Positions 1 through 7,114 of a DNA stretch of 12,441 nucleotides are shown here, piece after piece. The translations under genes and the position numbers were made by a program. Location of the stretch: NCBI GenBank assembly GCA_905372605.1, contig CAJPPQ010000028.1, positions 1 through 12,441 on the forward strand, in the 5' to 3' direction. The notes beneath the pieces are model-generated. The model was not told where the DNA came from and ran no database searches. It saw only the letters and a program-made list of their open reading frames with translations. The number at the start of each line of letters is the position of its first letter. The first letter of the stretch is position 1. This stretch comes from Porphyromonadaceae bacterium. Lineage in GTDB: Bacteria; Bacteroidota; Bacteroidia; Bacteroidales; Paludibacteraceae.

Positions 1-1
1 A

Positions 2-601
2 GGCGGTATCGTCGGTTTTTCGAACAGGATAAACACCATACTCGTACCCCAAGAGTTTATGACGTGGGCAAACAGCCGCTTCGCTCCCGATAGCCGAGTG
101 CTTCCGGCACGTCTGATAGTGGAGATATCCAACATCACCGACCCGGCGATAGCTACCTTCTTCCGCGATAACGGCTACAAGATAGAGGGCGAAAACCAAT
201 CGGTGGGGCGTATGGCATACTTCCTGCGGATAGCTTTCGTCGTATGTCTGCTCATAGGCGTCGTTATCTTCGCTCTATCGTTTGCCATACTTGTGCTGAG
301 CATATATCTCATCTTGCAGAAAAACAGAGAAAAAATCGGCAACCTGCGTCTTGCGGGCTATCCCCGACGAGCCGTCGTCGGTTTTTACTTCTCGCTGACG
401 AGCATCGTCGATACTGCTGTGACGCTGCTATCGGTGCTTACGGTATTCGCACTCCGCCCGCTGTATATGTCGCGTATCGTAAGAGTAGTAGACTATGAGC
501 CGACGGTATGCGTTGCCGGTGTAGTCGTAGCTACCGCCGTAGCTCTGCTTGCGGTTATCGGCCTGTTGAACTTCGTAATTATAAAGAATAAAGTAGAGTA
601 A
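2..601 (+). CDS. ABC transporter permease, FtsX/MacB-like, C-terminal part (5' end outside window)
   Basis: The frame is open from base 2 to the TAA at 599-601, giving the last 199 residues of a larger protein. The Met at base 59 is internal, because the reading frame continues upstream without a stop. The fragment begins in an extracytoplasmic domain and then has three hydrophobic segments. The first (about bases 220-320) is followed by a basic cytoplasmic loop reading LQKNREKIGNLRLAGYPRRA. The second (about 380-460) and third (about 505-590) follow, ending in a short basic tail. This layout, with a loop of the type 'REKIGxLRxxG', is typical of the C-terminal FtsX domain of MacB/LolC-like permeases, which export lipoproteins, peptides or other substrates with an ATPase partner. 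The substrate cannot be told, and no ATPase gene is in the window. The gene converges on ispH with 17 nt between the stop codons. By eye this stretch is more GC-rich than the rest of the window. Confidence 0.8.
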   Translation, partial: GGIVGFSNRINTILVPQEFMTWANSRFAPDSRVLPARLIVEISNITDPAIATFFRDNGYKIEGENQSVGRMAYFLRIAFVVCLLIGVVIFALSFAILVLSIYLILQKNREKIGNLRLAGYPRRAVVGFYFSLTSIVDTAVTLLSVLTVFALRPLYMSRIVRVVDYEPTVCVAGVVVATAVALLAVIGLLNFVIIKNKVE

Positions 602-603
602 TC

Positions 604-619
604 GGCACGCCGCCGTGCT
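604..619. terminator. Short GC-rich hairpin between convergent genes
   Basis: GCACG (605-609) pairs with CGTGC (614-618) around a 4-nt loop, with a possible G-T pair at 604/619. It occupies almost all of the 17-nt gap between the permease stop (599-601) and the ispH stop (619-621), touching the latter. No strong T-run follows on either strand, so it is a weak candidate for a shared bidirectional terminator. It could also be chance in GC-rich sequence. Confidence 0.3.
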
Positions 620-1482
620 CAATAGTTTTCGATATTCTCTTTTATGGTCTCCATAAGCCATACCGGTGTAGAGGTGGCACCGCATATCCCTACCGACGAG
701 GCTTGCATTATCTTCTGAGGCTCCAAATCGCCGATAGACGATACAAAAACGGTATTGGGGTTCACCGAGCGGCAAACCTCGAAAAGCACCTTGCCGTTAG
801 AAGAGTTTTTCCCACTGACGAAGACAATCATATCGTACCGAGCGGCAAACTCTTTGAGTTCGGGGATGCGGTTCGACACTTGGCGACAAATGGTATCGTA
901 ATATTGGAAGTCGACCCCACTTTGAAGTTTGTTTTTGATATGTTCGACGATACTTTTGAATTCGTTTAGCGATTTTGTGGTCTGCGAGAATAGTATTACT
1001 CTACGCGAAAAGTCGAGCTTCGATAGATCCTGTTCGTTTTCGACCACAATAGCCGAATACCCTATCTGCCCCTCCAGACCGACAACTTCGGCGTGTCCTT
1101 TCTTACCGAAAATCACTATCTGAGCATCGGGATACTCCTCGTGGGCTCTTTTTATCTTTTGCTGTAAGCCCAATACTACATTGCACGATGCGTCGATGAT
1201 ATTGATATTGTTTTCTCGGGCTATTTTGTAAGTTTCGGGAGGCTCGCCGTGGGCTCTGAATAGCACGGTAGTATTACGAAGTTGTTTGAGTTGGTCGTGG
1301 TCTATAGTCTGCAATCCTCGCCTATTGAGCCGCGATACCTCTTCTGAGTTGTGCACTATATCGCCCAAGCAATATAGATTGTCGGTATCCGATAGTTCTC
1401 GCTCGGCTTTGCGTATAGCCCTTATTACACCCCTACAAAAGCCCGAACCTCTATCTATCTCTACTTTTATCTTTTTTTTCAT
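619..1482 (-). CDS. ispH: 4-hydroxy-3-methylbut-2-enyl diphosphate reductase (IspH/LytB)
   Basis: IspH is the [4Fe-4S] enzyme that reductively dehydrates HMBPP to IPP and DMAPP, the last step of the MEP isoprenoid pathway, in the cytoplasm. All three cluster cysteines are present in their usual contexts: C16 (GFCRGV), C100 (DASCNVV) and C199 (DTICRQ). The substrate-pocket residues are also recognisable: H44 (DIVHN), H78 (RAHGEPP), H130 and E132 (GHAEVVG), the SQTT motif at 167-170, KNSSN at 225-229 and a CGATSTP motif near 267-273. At 287 residues it is at the short end for the family but complete. I chose the ATG at 1482 (MKKKIKVEID); an in-frame TTG four codons upstream (1494) would also work but is less likely. 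It is the last gene of a minus-strand run. The 58-nt gap to the lipoprotein gene shows no clear TAnnTTTG box, so co-transcription with upstream genes is plausible. Confidence 0.95.
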   Translation of the reverse strand: MKKKIKVEIDRGSGFCRGVIRAIRKAERELSDTDNLYCLGDIVHNSEEVSRLNRRGLQTIDHDQLKQLRNTTVLFRAHGEPPETYKIARENNINIIDASCNVVLGLQQKIKRAHEEYPDAQIVIFGKKGHAEVVGLEGQIGYSAIVVENEQDLSKLDFSRRVILFSQTTKSLNEFKSIVEHIKNKLQSGVDFQYYDTICRQVSNRIPELKEFAARYDMIVFVSGKNSSNGKVLFEVCRSVNPNTVFVSSIGDLEPQKIMQASSVGICGATSTPVWLMETIKENIENY

Positions 1483-1540
1483 ACCCGAAACCAAGTGATT
1501 ATATACGTGTATTAGTACTCTACGAGGTAGTCATAGGCTA

Positions 1541-2362
1541 CTATCGCTTGCCGCCCGATAGCCTAAGAGTCATCACGTTGTACATCTTGGTCAACTCCGC
1601 CTTTCGTATCTGGTTGCGGTATATATCTTCCAATATTTTTGCGAAATCGTAGGTCTGCACTATTATCTTTACATCGCTCTTCGATATCTTGTACGAATAG
1701 TCTTTTTGCTCGCCTTTGAGTACTATCTCTATGTTTTTGTCGGTATTCTGCGAAAAGAAATTGACTATGTCGTCTACATCTTTCCGACGATATATTACCT
1801 GTTCGTATGTAACCCCAAAATCGTTGTATTTATTACATGCCGCATCGTCGGCTACAGGAGTAGAGGCCGAAATATCTCCGACACGAGCAGTGAGCTGTCG
1901 GTGAGCTATAGGATGCCCCACAAGATTGCTTATCAGGCTAAAATTGCCTTGCTCGTCGGCTATCGGTTTGAGGTATGTCCGCGAGACGTTCGAAGCGTTT
2001 TGCATGTTTTTGTGCTCGTAGTCGCCTACCGTCTGGTATTTGGCGTCTTTTACCAAACGATAGTCTTTGGCTATGGTCTCGGCTTTCAGTAATAGGTGTC
2101 TCAGTGTGCTGTCGACGATAGGGATATCGCGTTCTACCTCGTCGAGAGTAATACGCCAAAGCAGAGTATCGGCTCGTTTACGACTTTCGACCTGTCGAGG
2201 GTATCGGGTGTGGAGAGTATCGAGCAGCCTTTTGGCTTCGTCGTAGGTCTTCGTCTCATATAGCTTCGACGCTCTCAGATATAGAGCATCGGCTTTTTGG
2301 CGGTCGCTGTTGCCGCAGGCAATCAAGATGGTAGCAGCCAGTATGATGATTGATTTTTTCAT
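1541..2362 (-). CDS. Predicted lipoprotein with N-terminal TPR-like region
   Basis: The 273-residue product starts with a type II signal: two lysines, a hydrophobic stretch and the lipobox LIAC with the lipidated cysteine at C16. It is therefore probably anchored in the inner or outer membrane, facing the periplasm. Residues 24-60 (ALYLRASKLYETKTYDEAKR and onward, ending before RYP) resemble one tetratricopeptide unit. A helical, charged middle part (65-120) follows, then a region with several possible beta strands (140-240). Residues 210-255 are rich in Lys, Asp and Tyr. I do not recognise a named family, and no catalytic motif is visible. Its start codon lies 5 nt after the DUF2007 stop codon, so the two genes are almost certainly co-transcribed. 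ispH follows 58 nt downstream. The nearby giant TPR protein suggests a shared periplasmic scaffolding role, which is inference only. Confidence 0.8.
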   Translation of the reverse strand: MKKSIIILAATILIACGNSDRQKADALYLRASKLYETKTYDEAKRLLDTLHTRYPRQVESRKRADTLLWRITLDEVERDIPIVDSTLRHLLLKAETIAKDYRLVKDAKYQTVGDYEHKNMQNASNVSRTYLKPIADEQGNFSLISNLVGHPIAHRQLTARVGDISASTPVADDAACNKYNDFGVTYEQVIYRRKDVDDIVNFFSQNTDKNIEIVLKGEQKDYSYKISKSDVKIIVQTYDFAKILEDIYRNQIRKAELTKMYNVMTLRLSGGKR

Positions 2363-2367
2363 ATAGT

Positions 2368-2595
2368 TTATTTTTCGTTGTTAAGTTCGGCAAGAAGGCG
2401 GTCGATAGTGGGAATATCTTTTTCGAATACATATAGCTTTATTCCCCAAGTCTTACCCATAAGTGTAGGGTCTAACGGCAAAGTAGAGTCTTCCGACAAG
2501 AAACTTTCTACCCCGTTTTCTCTCAGAAAATCGCGTTCGTACATTGCTTTGTACATATTGTCGTACGACTTGTAAATTACGGTCTGGTCTTTCAT
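2368..2595 (-). CDS. Small DUF2007-type protein
   Basis: This 75-residue protein has no signal peptide and no membrane segment. It has the pattern of the DUF2007 ('putative signal transducing protein') fold: an initial strand (TVIYKSYDN), a helix carrying the equivalent of 'A..LREFLEENGI' (YKAMYERDFLRENGVESFL), a variable loop (SEDSTLPLDPTLMGKTWG), a strand (IKLYVFEKD) and a closing helix (IPTIDRLLAELNNEK). The family resembles the regulatory PII/ACT-like half-fold, but its biochemical function is unknown. The stop codon is 5 nt from the next gene, the lipoprotein, which indicates tight co-transcription. A 92-nt gap separates it from the TPR gene upstream; that gap contains only an imperfect -7 box (TTtcTTTG, minus strand, 2639-2646). 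The family assignment is from memory of the sequence pattern, so it is moderately certain. Confidence 0.75.
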   Translation of the reverse strand: MKDQTVIYKSYDNMYKAMYERDFLRENGVESFLSEDSTLPLDPTLMGKTWGIKLYVFEKDIPTIDRLLAELNNEK

Positions 2596-2687
2596 TTTAT
2601 ACTACTTCGATTTATATATTCTACCAATTTATTGTGGGCAAAGAAAACATTACATCGTAAGATTTCTTCGTTTGCTGTTTATCCTCA

Positions 2688-5600
2688 TCAATATATAGTC
2701 TCTTTGTATCGAGTATCTATGTCTGCCAGGCGGGAGTTTACCATCTGCTCTATATCGTCGTTTGCCTTGTAGTTTTCTTTCAGAGTCAGAAGATATTGTT
2801 TCGCCTGATAGTCGTCTTTTTTCACTATGTATATGTCTGCCAGTAGTATGAACGAACGAGCTATCCAATACTGGAAAGGCGACTTTTTGTCGATGAAAGC
2901 GACTATTTCGTCTTCGCTCTGCTGGAGTTGTTTCTGGTAGAAATAGTACTCTGCCATAATAAACGCCGACTCGGCTCCGATACTATTGCTGACATCGTTT
3001 TTGAGCACCTCTACATCTTTTATAGCTTCCGTCCAATTGCCAAGAGCGATAAGCGACTTCATACGGCAGTAGCGAGCTTCGCGCTCTACTTCGGGTGTAA
3101 CGGGGCTATCGAGCAATATATTGGCATTGTCTACCACTTGCGAATGGTTATTGGTGCGGTAGTAACAGCGGAGTATTCCGAGTTGCGACTTGAACCTCGT
3201 CTGCGGACTTGCCGATACCTCTTTGAGTTTCTTGAAGTACTTGGCTGCTTCGTCGAACTGCTTTTGGTCGAATGCTATCTCTCCCGCTTTTACCAACGAT
3301 TCCTCTTGATATTCGTTACCATCGAGCAATGCAAGTATCTTATATTTTTCCAGAGCAGCCTTGGTATTGTCTTTTTCGTAGTAGCTCTCGGCAAGGTAAT
3401 ATGTGGCATTCACACAGTTGAGAGTAGTTGCTTTACTACTTGTACAATACCTGCTCAGATAACTATCGAGAGCGGGTATGGCTTGGTTGTAGTCCTTTTT
3501 GGCATAGACCTTCTCTGCCGCTATATACGATAGAGAATCTTCTTTCGATGACGATCCGCCGTCGCTCATTCCAAGCGATTTAGTGTATTTGATATAAGCA
3601 CTTACGTCGTTTTTGTCGACATATAAGTTTTGCATACTTTCCAGAGCCACATTAGTCTGCTCGCTACCCGGATAACGCTCTACCACTTTTTTATACGCAG
3701 CTATAGCCATATCGTTTTGTCCCATATTTTCGTAGAGCATTCCTATTTCGAGGCTTGCTTTTCGTGCTATGGGGTTTTGCGGATATTTTTCCAATACCAC
3801 ATTGTATTGCCCTATAGCATCGTTGTATTTGTTTTGTAATACATAAGCACGTCCGATTTCGTACTGAGCCTTAGGAGCGTATACCGAATTCGGATATTTT
3901 TTTATAAGCGACTGAAGGTCTGCTATCTCTTCTCTGTATTTCTTCTGAAGTCCCTTGATGAAAGCTTTCTGATACAGAGCATAATCGGTATTGGTCGAGT
4001 TCGACGATATTACTTTCGTATACGAAGCGGCTGCACTCGTGAAGTTTCGTTCGTAGAAATAGCAGTCGCCGATACGACACTGTGCATCGTAGTAATAATC
4101 CGATTTTTTGTCGGGCTCGTTCGATAGGTACTGTGTAAACCATTGACGAGAATTAGCCCATTGCGACTGGTAAAAATAGCAATATCCGATAGTATAAAAA
4201 GCCTTCGAAGCATCGGCGGTATTATTGTTTTTATTCTTAGATACAAACGTCTTAAGGTCGCTTATTGCTTTGTCGTAATCAGCTGTTTTAAAATATGTTT
4301 CGCCTCTGAATAGATATGCTTGCTGTGTTATCGACTGGCTATTTTTTAGCAATATCGATTGCGATAGAGCATCTTCGGCTTTTTTGTATTTCTTTTCGTT
4401 GAAATATTTCACTCCGAGCCTAAACAATATATACTCTTTGGCTTGCTGTATCTTAGCGTTTGGTTTTTTAATGGTATTGATGGCTTTTAGTGCTTCGTCG
4501 TAGTTACTTTCGTTCATATAAGCCGATGCAAGCATATCGAGTATCTTGTCGGCGTGTTCCGACGACGGATATTCGTTCAGAAACTGATTGAACGCCTTAG
4601 TGCTCTCGCCGAATACCGACCCTGTCTGATATGTCGCAATAGCATAGTTGTAGAGAGCCTCCTCTTTGTTTCGCTTATCGGTACCTATCGAATAAGCCGA
4701 ATAAAACGACATCTTAGCCCGCTGTACATCATTGGTTTTCAGGGCACATTGCCCTATCAGATAGTAAGCATTCTCGGCGATTTCGTCGTTTTGGGTGGTT
4801 GCTTTCGACAAGTATTTTATTGCACTCTTATAATTGTTTTGTTTGTAGTAACTTACACCGAGTATAAACATATCTTCTCGTTGTACTTTTTGTGTAAGCT
4901 TTTCATATTCCGTAAGATATAGTATTGCATTCTGATAGTTGCCGTTTTTGTATGCCGACTCGCCCAAGATACGGAAGGCTTCGGTATTGTTCGGATTGTT
5001 TGGGTACTTCTGTATCAACTCACGTCCCACTTTCACGGCTTCCGTAGAGTTGCCCATCTGCTCGTGTATCTGCAAGAGGTGATATAGTGCAGGCTCTTCG
5101 TATTTGGTCAGTTTGCACCGCTCGAAACCCTGCTGGGCAGCGGTATAATCGCCCAAAGAATAGTCGCAATATGCTATGTAATAGTTTTTTTCATCGAAAT
5201 ACGAATCCGAATAGCTTATTCTGAGGAAATTCATCTTAGCTTTCTGATACTCTTTCTGTTGCAAAAGGCAGAATCCTTGTGCAAAATAGTATTGCTCGGC
5301 TTCTTCTTGGTTGAGGTCGTAAGGGTCTACCTGCCCCAGATAGTTGATAGCTTGTTTGTACTTCTTTTGTTCGAAATATAGCCTACCGAGCATAAATGCA
5401 ATACGCTTCTGCATAGGATAATACGGATATTTCTCTACGAACGTCTTCAATATGTTCTCCGAATTGGGGTCGTTGAGTTCGTACGACGCACAAGCTATAT
5501 AATATGAGGCATCCGCATAGAATCCCGAATTTTCGTTTACTTCCGACAGATAGCTCTGGAACGCCTTTTTTGCCATACCATACTTTTTCTGTACGAAAAG

Positions 5601-5711
5601 CGACTTGCCCTCTTCAAACAAGTGATGTTTATTGCTTAATATTTGTGTCTGTTGGGCATACAAAAGTTGTGAAGCCAAGAAAAATAGAAATACTACCAAT
5701 ATTTTTTTCAT
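2688..5711 (-). CDS. Large exported tetratricopeptide-repeat protein (about 25 TPRs)
   Basis: The 1007-residue product begins with a Sec signal peptide (MKK, then a hydrophobic core, then YAQ about residues 18-20), so the mature protein should be periplasmic or membrane-associated. From about residue 27 to the end it is almost entirely TPR units of 30-36 residues; I count roughly 25. Clear examples are 'GRLYFEQKKYKQAINYL', 'GQCALKTNDVQRAKMSFY', 'GRAYVLQNKYNDAIGQY' and 'GMLYENMGQNDMAIAAY'. Many end in 'KYP', typical of the YbgF/BamD-like TPR subtype. No other domain is visible. Large proteins of this kind are common in Bacteroidetes genomes and are thought to act as protein-protein scaffolds at the envelope, but I know of no assigned role for this one. 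A -7 box (TATATTTG) lies 41 nt upstream of the ATG, and the gene probably leads the DUF2007-lipoprotein-ispH run. Confidence 0.9.
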   Translation of the reverse strand: MKKILVVFLFFLASQLLYAQQTQILSNKHHLFEEGKSLFVQKKYGMAKKAFQSYLSEVNENSGFYADASYYIACASYELNDPNSENILKTFVEKYPYYPMQKRIAFMLGRLYFEQKKYKQAINYLGQVDPYDLNQEEAEQYYFAQGFCLLQQKEYQKAKMNFLRISYSDSYFDEKNYYIAYCDYSLGDYTAAQQGFERCKLTKYEEPALYHLLQIHEQMGNSTEAVKVGRELIQKYPNNPNNTEAFRILGESAYKNGNYQNAILYLTEYEKLTQKVQREDMFILGVSYYKQNNYKSAIKYLSKATTQNDEIAENAYYLIGQCALKTNDVQRAKMSFYSAYSIGTDKRNKEEALYNYAIATYQTGSVFGESTKAFNQFLNEYPSSEHADKILDMLASAYMNESNYDEALKAINTIKKPNAKIQQAKEYILFRLGVKYFNEKKYKKAEDALSQSILLKNSQSITQQAYLFRGETYFKTADYDKAISDLKTFVSKNKNNNTADASKAFYTIGYCYFYQSQWANSRQWFTQYLSNEPDKKSDYYYDAQCRIGDCYFYERNFTSAAASYTKVISSNSTNTDYALYQKAFIKGLQKKYREEIADLQSLIKKYPNSVYAPKAQYEIGRAYVLQNKYNDAIGQYNVVLEKYPQNPIARKASLEIGMLYENMGQNDMAIAAYKKVVERYPGSEQTNVALESMQNLYVDKNDVSAYIKYTKSLGMSDGGSSSKEDSLSYIAAEKVYAKKDYNQAIPALDSYLSRYCTSSKATTLNCVNATYYLAESYYEKDNTKAALEKYKILALLDGNEYQEESLVKAGEIAFDQKQFDEAAKYFKKLKEVSASPQTRFKSQLGILRCYYRTNNHSQVVDNANILLDSPVTPEVEREARYCRMKSLIALGNWTEAIKDVEVLKNDVSNSIGAESAFIMAEYYFYQKQLQQSEDEIVAFIDKKSPFQYWIARSFILLADIYIVKKDDYQAKQYLLTLKENYKANDDIEQMVNSRLADIDTRYKETIY

Positions 5712-5751
5712 CGTATCTTAATTGATTTGTGATGTGTATAAAACTAACTTA

Positions 5752-5759
5752 CAAATATA
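5752..5759 (-). promoter_or_regulatory. Bacteroidetes -7 box upstream of the TPR gene
   Basis: On the minus strand this reads TATATTTG, an exact match to the Bacteroidetes sigma-ABfr -7 consensus TAnnTTTG, about 41 nt before the TPR ATG. A TTG/TTTG -33 box is not visible at the usual 19-21 nt spacing, so the promoter rests on the -7 element alone. Confidence 0.45.
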
Positions 5760-5874
5760 CATCAATTTTACCTATTAAACGTATGTAGCCGCCAAAATTG
5801 TATATTATGAGTTCAATACATACGGCTTTGTTATTCAAACAAACATGTATATTGCTGAATATTATACAAATAGC

Positions 5875-5915
5875 AAAAGACGAGGAACAGCTCTTTATGC
5901 TATTCCCCGTCTTTT
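5875..5915 (-). terminator. Intrinsic terminator after the beta-barrel gene
   Basis: Bases 5875-5887 pair with 5903-5915 over 13 positions. The single A/C mismatch on the plus strand (5883/5907) becomes a G-U wobble on the minus strand, which identifies the minus strand as the functional one. An inner AGC/GCT pairing (5889-5891 with 5899-5901) extends the stem. On the minus-strand transcript the stem closes with a run of U (GUCUUUU). It lies 30 nt past the stop codon of the predicted outer-membrane gene and insulates it from the TPR gene. Confidence 0.75.
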
Positions 5916-5944
5916 ATGTGTTTCGTCTAAACTCGTATTATAAC

Positions 5945-6436
5945 TTAGAATGCGTATCTCACTGCTAATGCAGCACATAATAAGCCATTTCCATAAAAGC
6001 CGACATAATCGCCGTTGGAACGCTTACCAAAAGCCGGACCTAACAACGGACGGTATTCGGCAGACAACTGTAAGTCGAACGGAAATGTAAACGAAAGTCC
6101 TATATTACCTGCACCTCCTACAAATATGGCGTTATCGTAAGAATAATATCCGGAAATCATACCGGCACCTACTCCACCGCCTGCAAACCATTCCCATTTG
6201 CCATAACTTCCCCAATGAGGAGTGGCAAAAATAGTATTAAATGTTACAACTCCTTGTACACCATAGGCATATCCTGGAAGCCCCAAATCTAATTGGAGGT
6301 AATTCTTACTTCCAATCGAATGCTGATACGATGCTTCCAAATCTATACCTATTCTACCTCCGATAGCTCTCGGTTGTGCCGAAATGATCGACAACGACGA
6401 TACTGCTACGATACAAACTAAAATTACTTTCTTCAT
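5945..6436 (-). CDS. Small predicted outer-membrane beta-barrel protein
   Basis: The 163-residue product has a Sec signal peptide (MKKVILVCIVAVSSLSIISA, likely cut before Q21). The mature part is rich in Gly, Tyr and Phe with alternating polar and apolar residues. Likely strands include 'GGRIGIDLEASYQ', 'NYLQLDLGLPGY', 'GVQGVVTFNTIF', 'WEWFAGGGVGAGMI', 'GNIGLSFTF', 'DLQLSAEYRP' and the last strand ending 'LAVRYAF'. A terminal phenylalanine is the usual signal for BAM-mediated outer-membrane insertion. The size suggests an 8-stranded barrel of the OmpA/OmpX/OmpW kind, but I do not recognise a specific family or ligand. It appears to be a single-gene unit, with its own promoter inside the end of the MarC gene and its own terminator. 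A. 'GPAFG' loop and 'RSNGDY' turn near residues 133-144 are probably surface or periplasmic turns. Confidence 0.7.
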   Translation of the reverse strand: MKKVILVCIVAVSSLSIISAQPRAIGGRIGIDLEASYQHSIGSKNYLQLDLGLPGYAYGVQGVVTFNTIFATPHWGSYGKWEWFAGGGVGAGMISGYYSYDNAIFVGGAGNIGLSFTFPFDLQLSAEYRPLLGPAFGKRSNGDYVGFYGNGLLCAALAVRYAF

Positions 6437-6485
6437 AAGTTCTTTCTGTTTTTTATTTGTGTATATTGTAAAGTAAATAAGAGTG

Positions 6486-6518
6486 CAAAGGTAATACTTT
6501 TTTTCGTATCATATCAAA
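6486..6518 (-). promoter_or_regulatory. Promoter of the beta-barrel gene
   Basis: On the minus strand a TTTG (6515-6518) is followed after 21 nt by TACCTTTG (6486-6493), matching the Bacteroidetes -33/-7 consensus TTTG and TAnnTTTG. The -7 region in full is TATTACCTTTGCA, almost the same as the two promoters in the 9.1-kb intergenic region. The -33 part overlaps the last codons of the MarC gene. The predicted 5' leader is roughly 40 nt and A/T-rich, without a Shine-Dalgarno sequence. Confidence 0.7.
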
Positions 6519-7087
6519 TGTTGTACGTTCGACGTAAAAAGTTTTACCGCTATAGCTAAAAGAATGATGCCAAAGAATTTACGTAAAATATAGATACCGC
6601 CCTTGCCAAGAAGTTTCTCTATCCGACCCGTAGCCTTGAGTACCACAAAGACGAATAACAAATTGGCTATCAATGCAAAAAATATATTTATTGTATCAAA
6701 CTCTGCTCGCAGAGAAATCATAGCCGTAAAGCTACCCGGTCCTGCTACGAGAGGGAAGGCGATAGGTACGATAGCACCTATATTCTTAGGTGTATTGTTG
6801 CGAAATATCTCTACGTCGAGTATCATCTCGAGCGACATAATAAAGAGTACAAAAGCTCCTGCCACAGCAAACGACTCAATATCAACATGGAACAAACTCA
6901 TTATACGCTCTCCAAGAAACAGAAATAGTATCATTATACCCAAAGCCACACTACTCGTCTTTACCGGATTGATATCAACACCCTTCGATTTTAGACTTAA
7001 GATAATTGGTATAGAGCCTGTTATATCAATGATTGCAAATAAAATTATAAATGCACTCGAAAATTGTACGAAACTAAATTCACCCAT
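6509..7087 (-). CDS. MarC-family integral membrane protein
   Basis: The 192-residue protein has six hydrophobic segments (about 9-31, 47-66, 72-93, 106-126, 133-153 and 168-186), matching the six-helix MarC/UPF0056 family in both length and topology. Family landmarks are the first-helix motif, here IDITGSIPIILSL (usually a 'DPxG' motif followed by 'PIFL'), and the fourth-helix motif PLVAGPGSF (usually 'PLLAGPG'). The Pro of the DPxG motif is Ile here. The function of MarC proteins is unsettled; despite the old 'multiple antibiotic resistance' name, E. coli MarC does not appear to confer resistance, and transport of small molecules has been suggested. The ATG at 7087 is 27 nt after the stop of the GT4-GT2 glycosyltransferase, with no promoter between, so the two are likely one transcript. 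No intrinsic terminator is evident after it. Confidence 0.9.
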   Translation of the reverse strand: MGEFSFVQFSSAFIILFAIIDITGSIPIILSLKSKGVDINPVKTSSVALGIMILFLFLGERIMSLFHVDIESFAVAGAFVLFIMSLEMILDVEIFRNNTPKNIGAIVPIAFPLVAGPGSFTAMISLRAEFDTINIFFALIANLLFVFVVLKATGRIEKLLGKGGIYILRKFFGIILLAIAVKLFTSNVQHLI

Positions 7088-7114
7088 CTCTTCAAAATAT
7101 TTTATATTATAGTG

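Noticed and set aside
1483..1494. Upstream TTG start for ispH adding four residues
   Set aside because: The ATG at 1482 gives the usual MKKKIKVEID start just before the first cysteine motif, and ATG is preferred over TTG.
2928..3533. Plus-strand open frame of 201 codons inside the TPR gene
   Set aside because: It is antisense to clear TPR units, its product resembles no protein, and no plus-strand promoter is seen.
5797..5871. TTGTATA / TATACAA inverted half-sites in the gap before the TPR gene
   Set aside because: Only 7 bp in AT-rich sequence with about 60 nt between the arms; easily chance, and with no link to a regulator.
6603..7112. Plus-strand open frame of 169 codons opposite the MarC gene
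   Set aside because: It covers nearly all of MarC in antisense. MarC has family motifs and six membrane segments, and the antisense frame has none.
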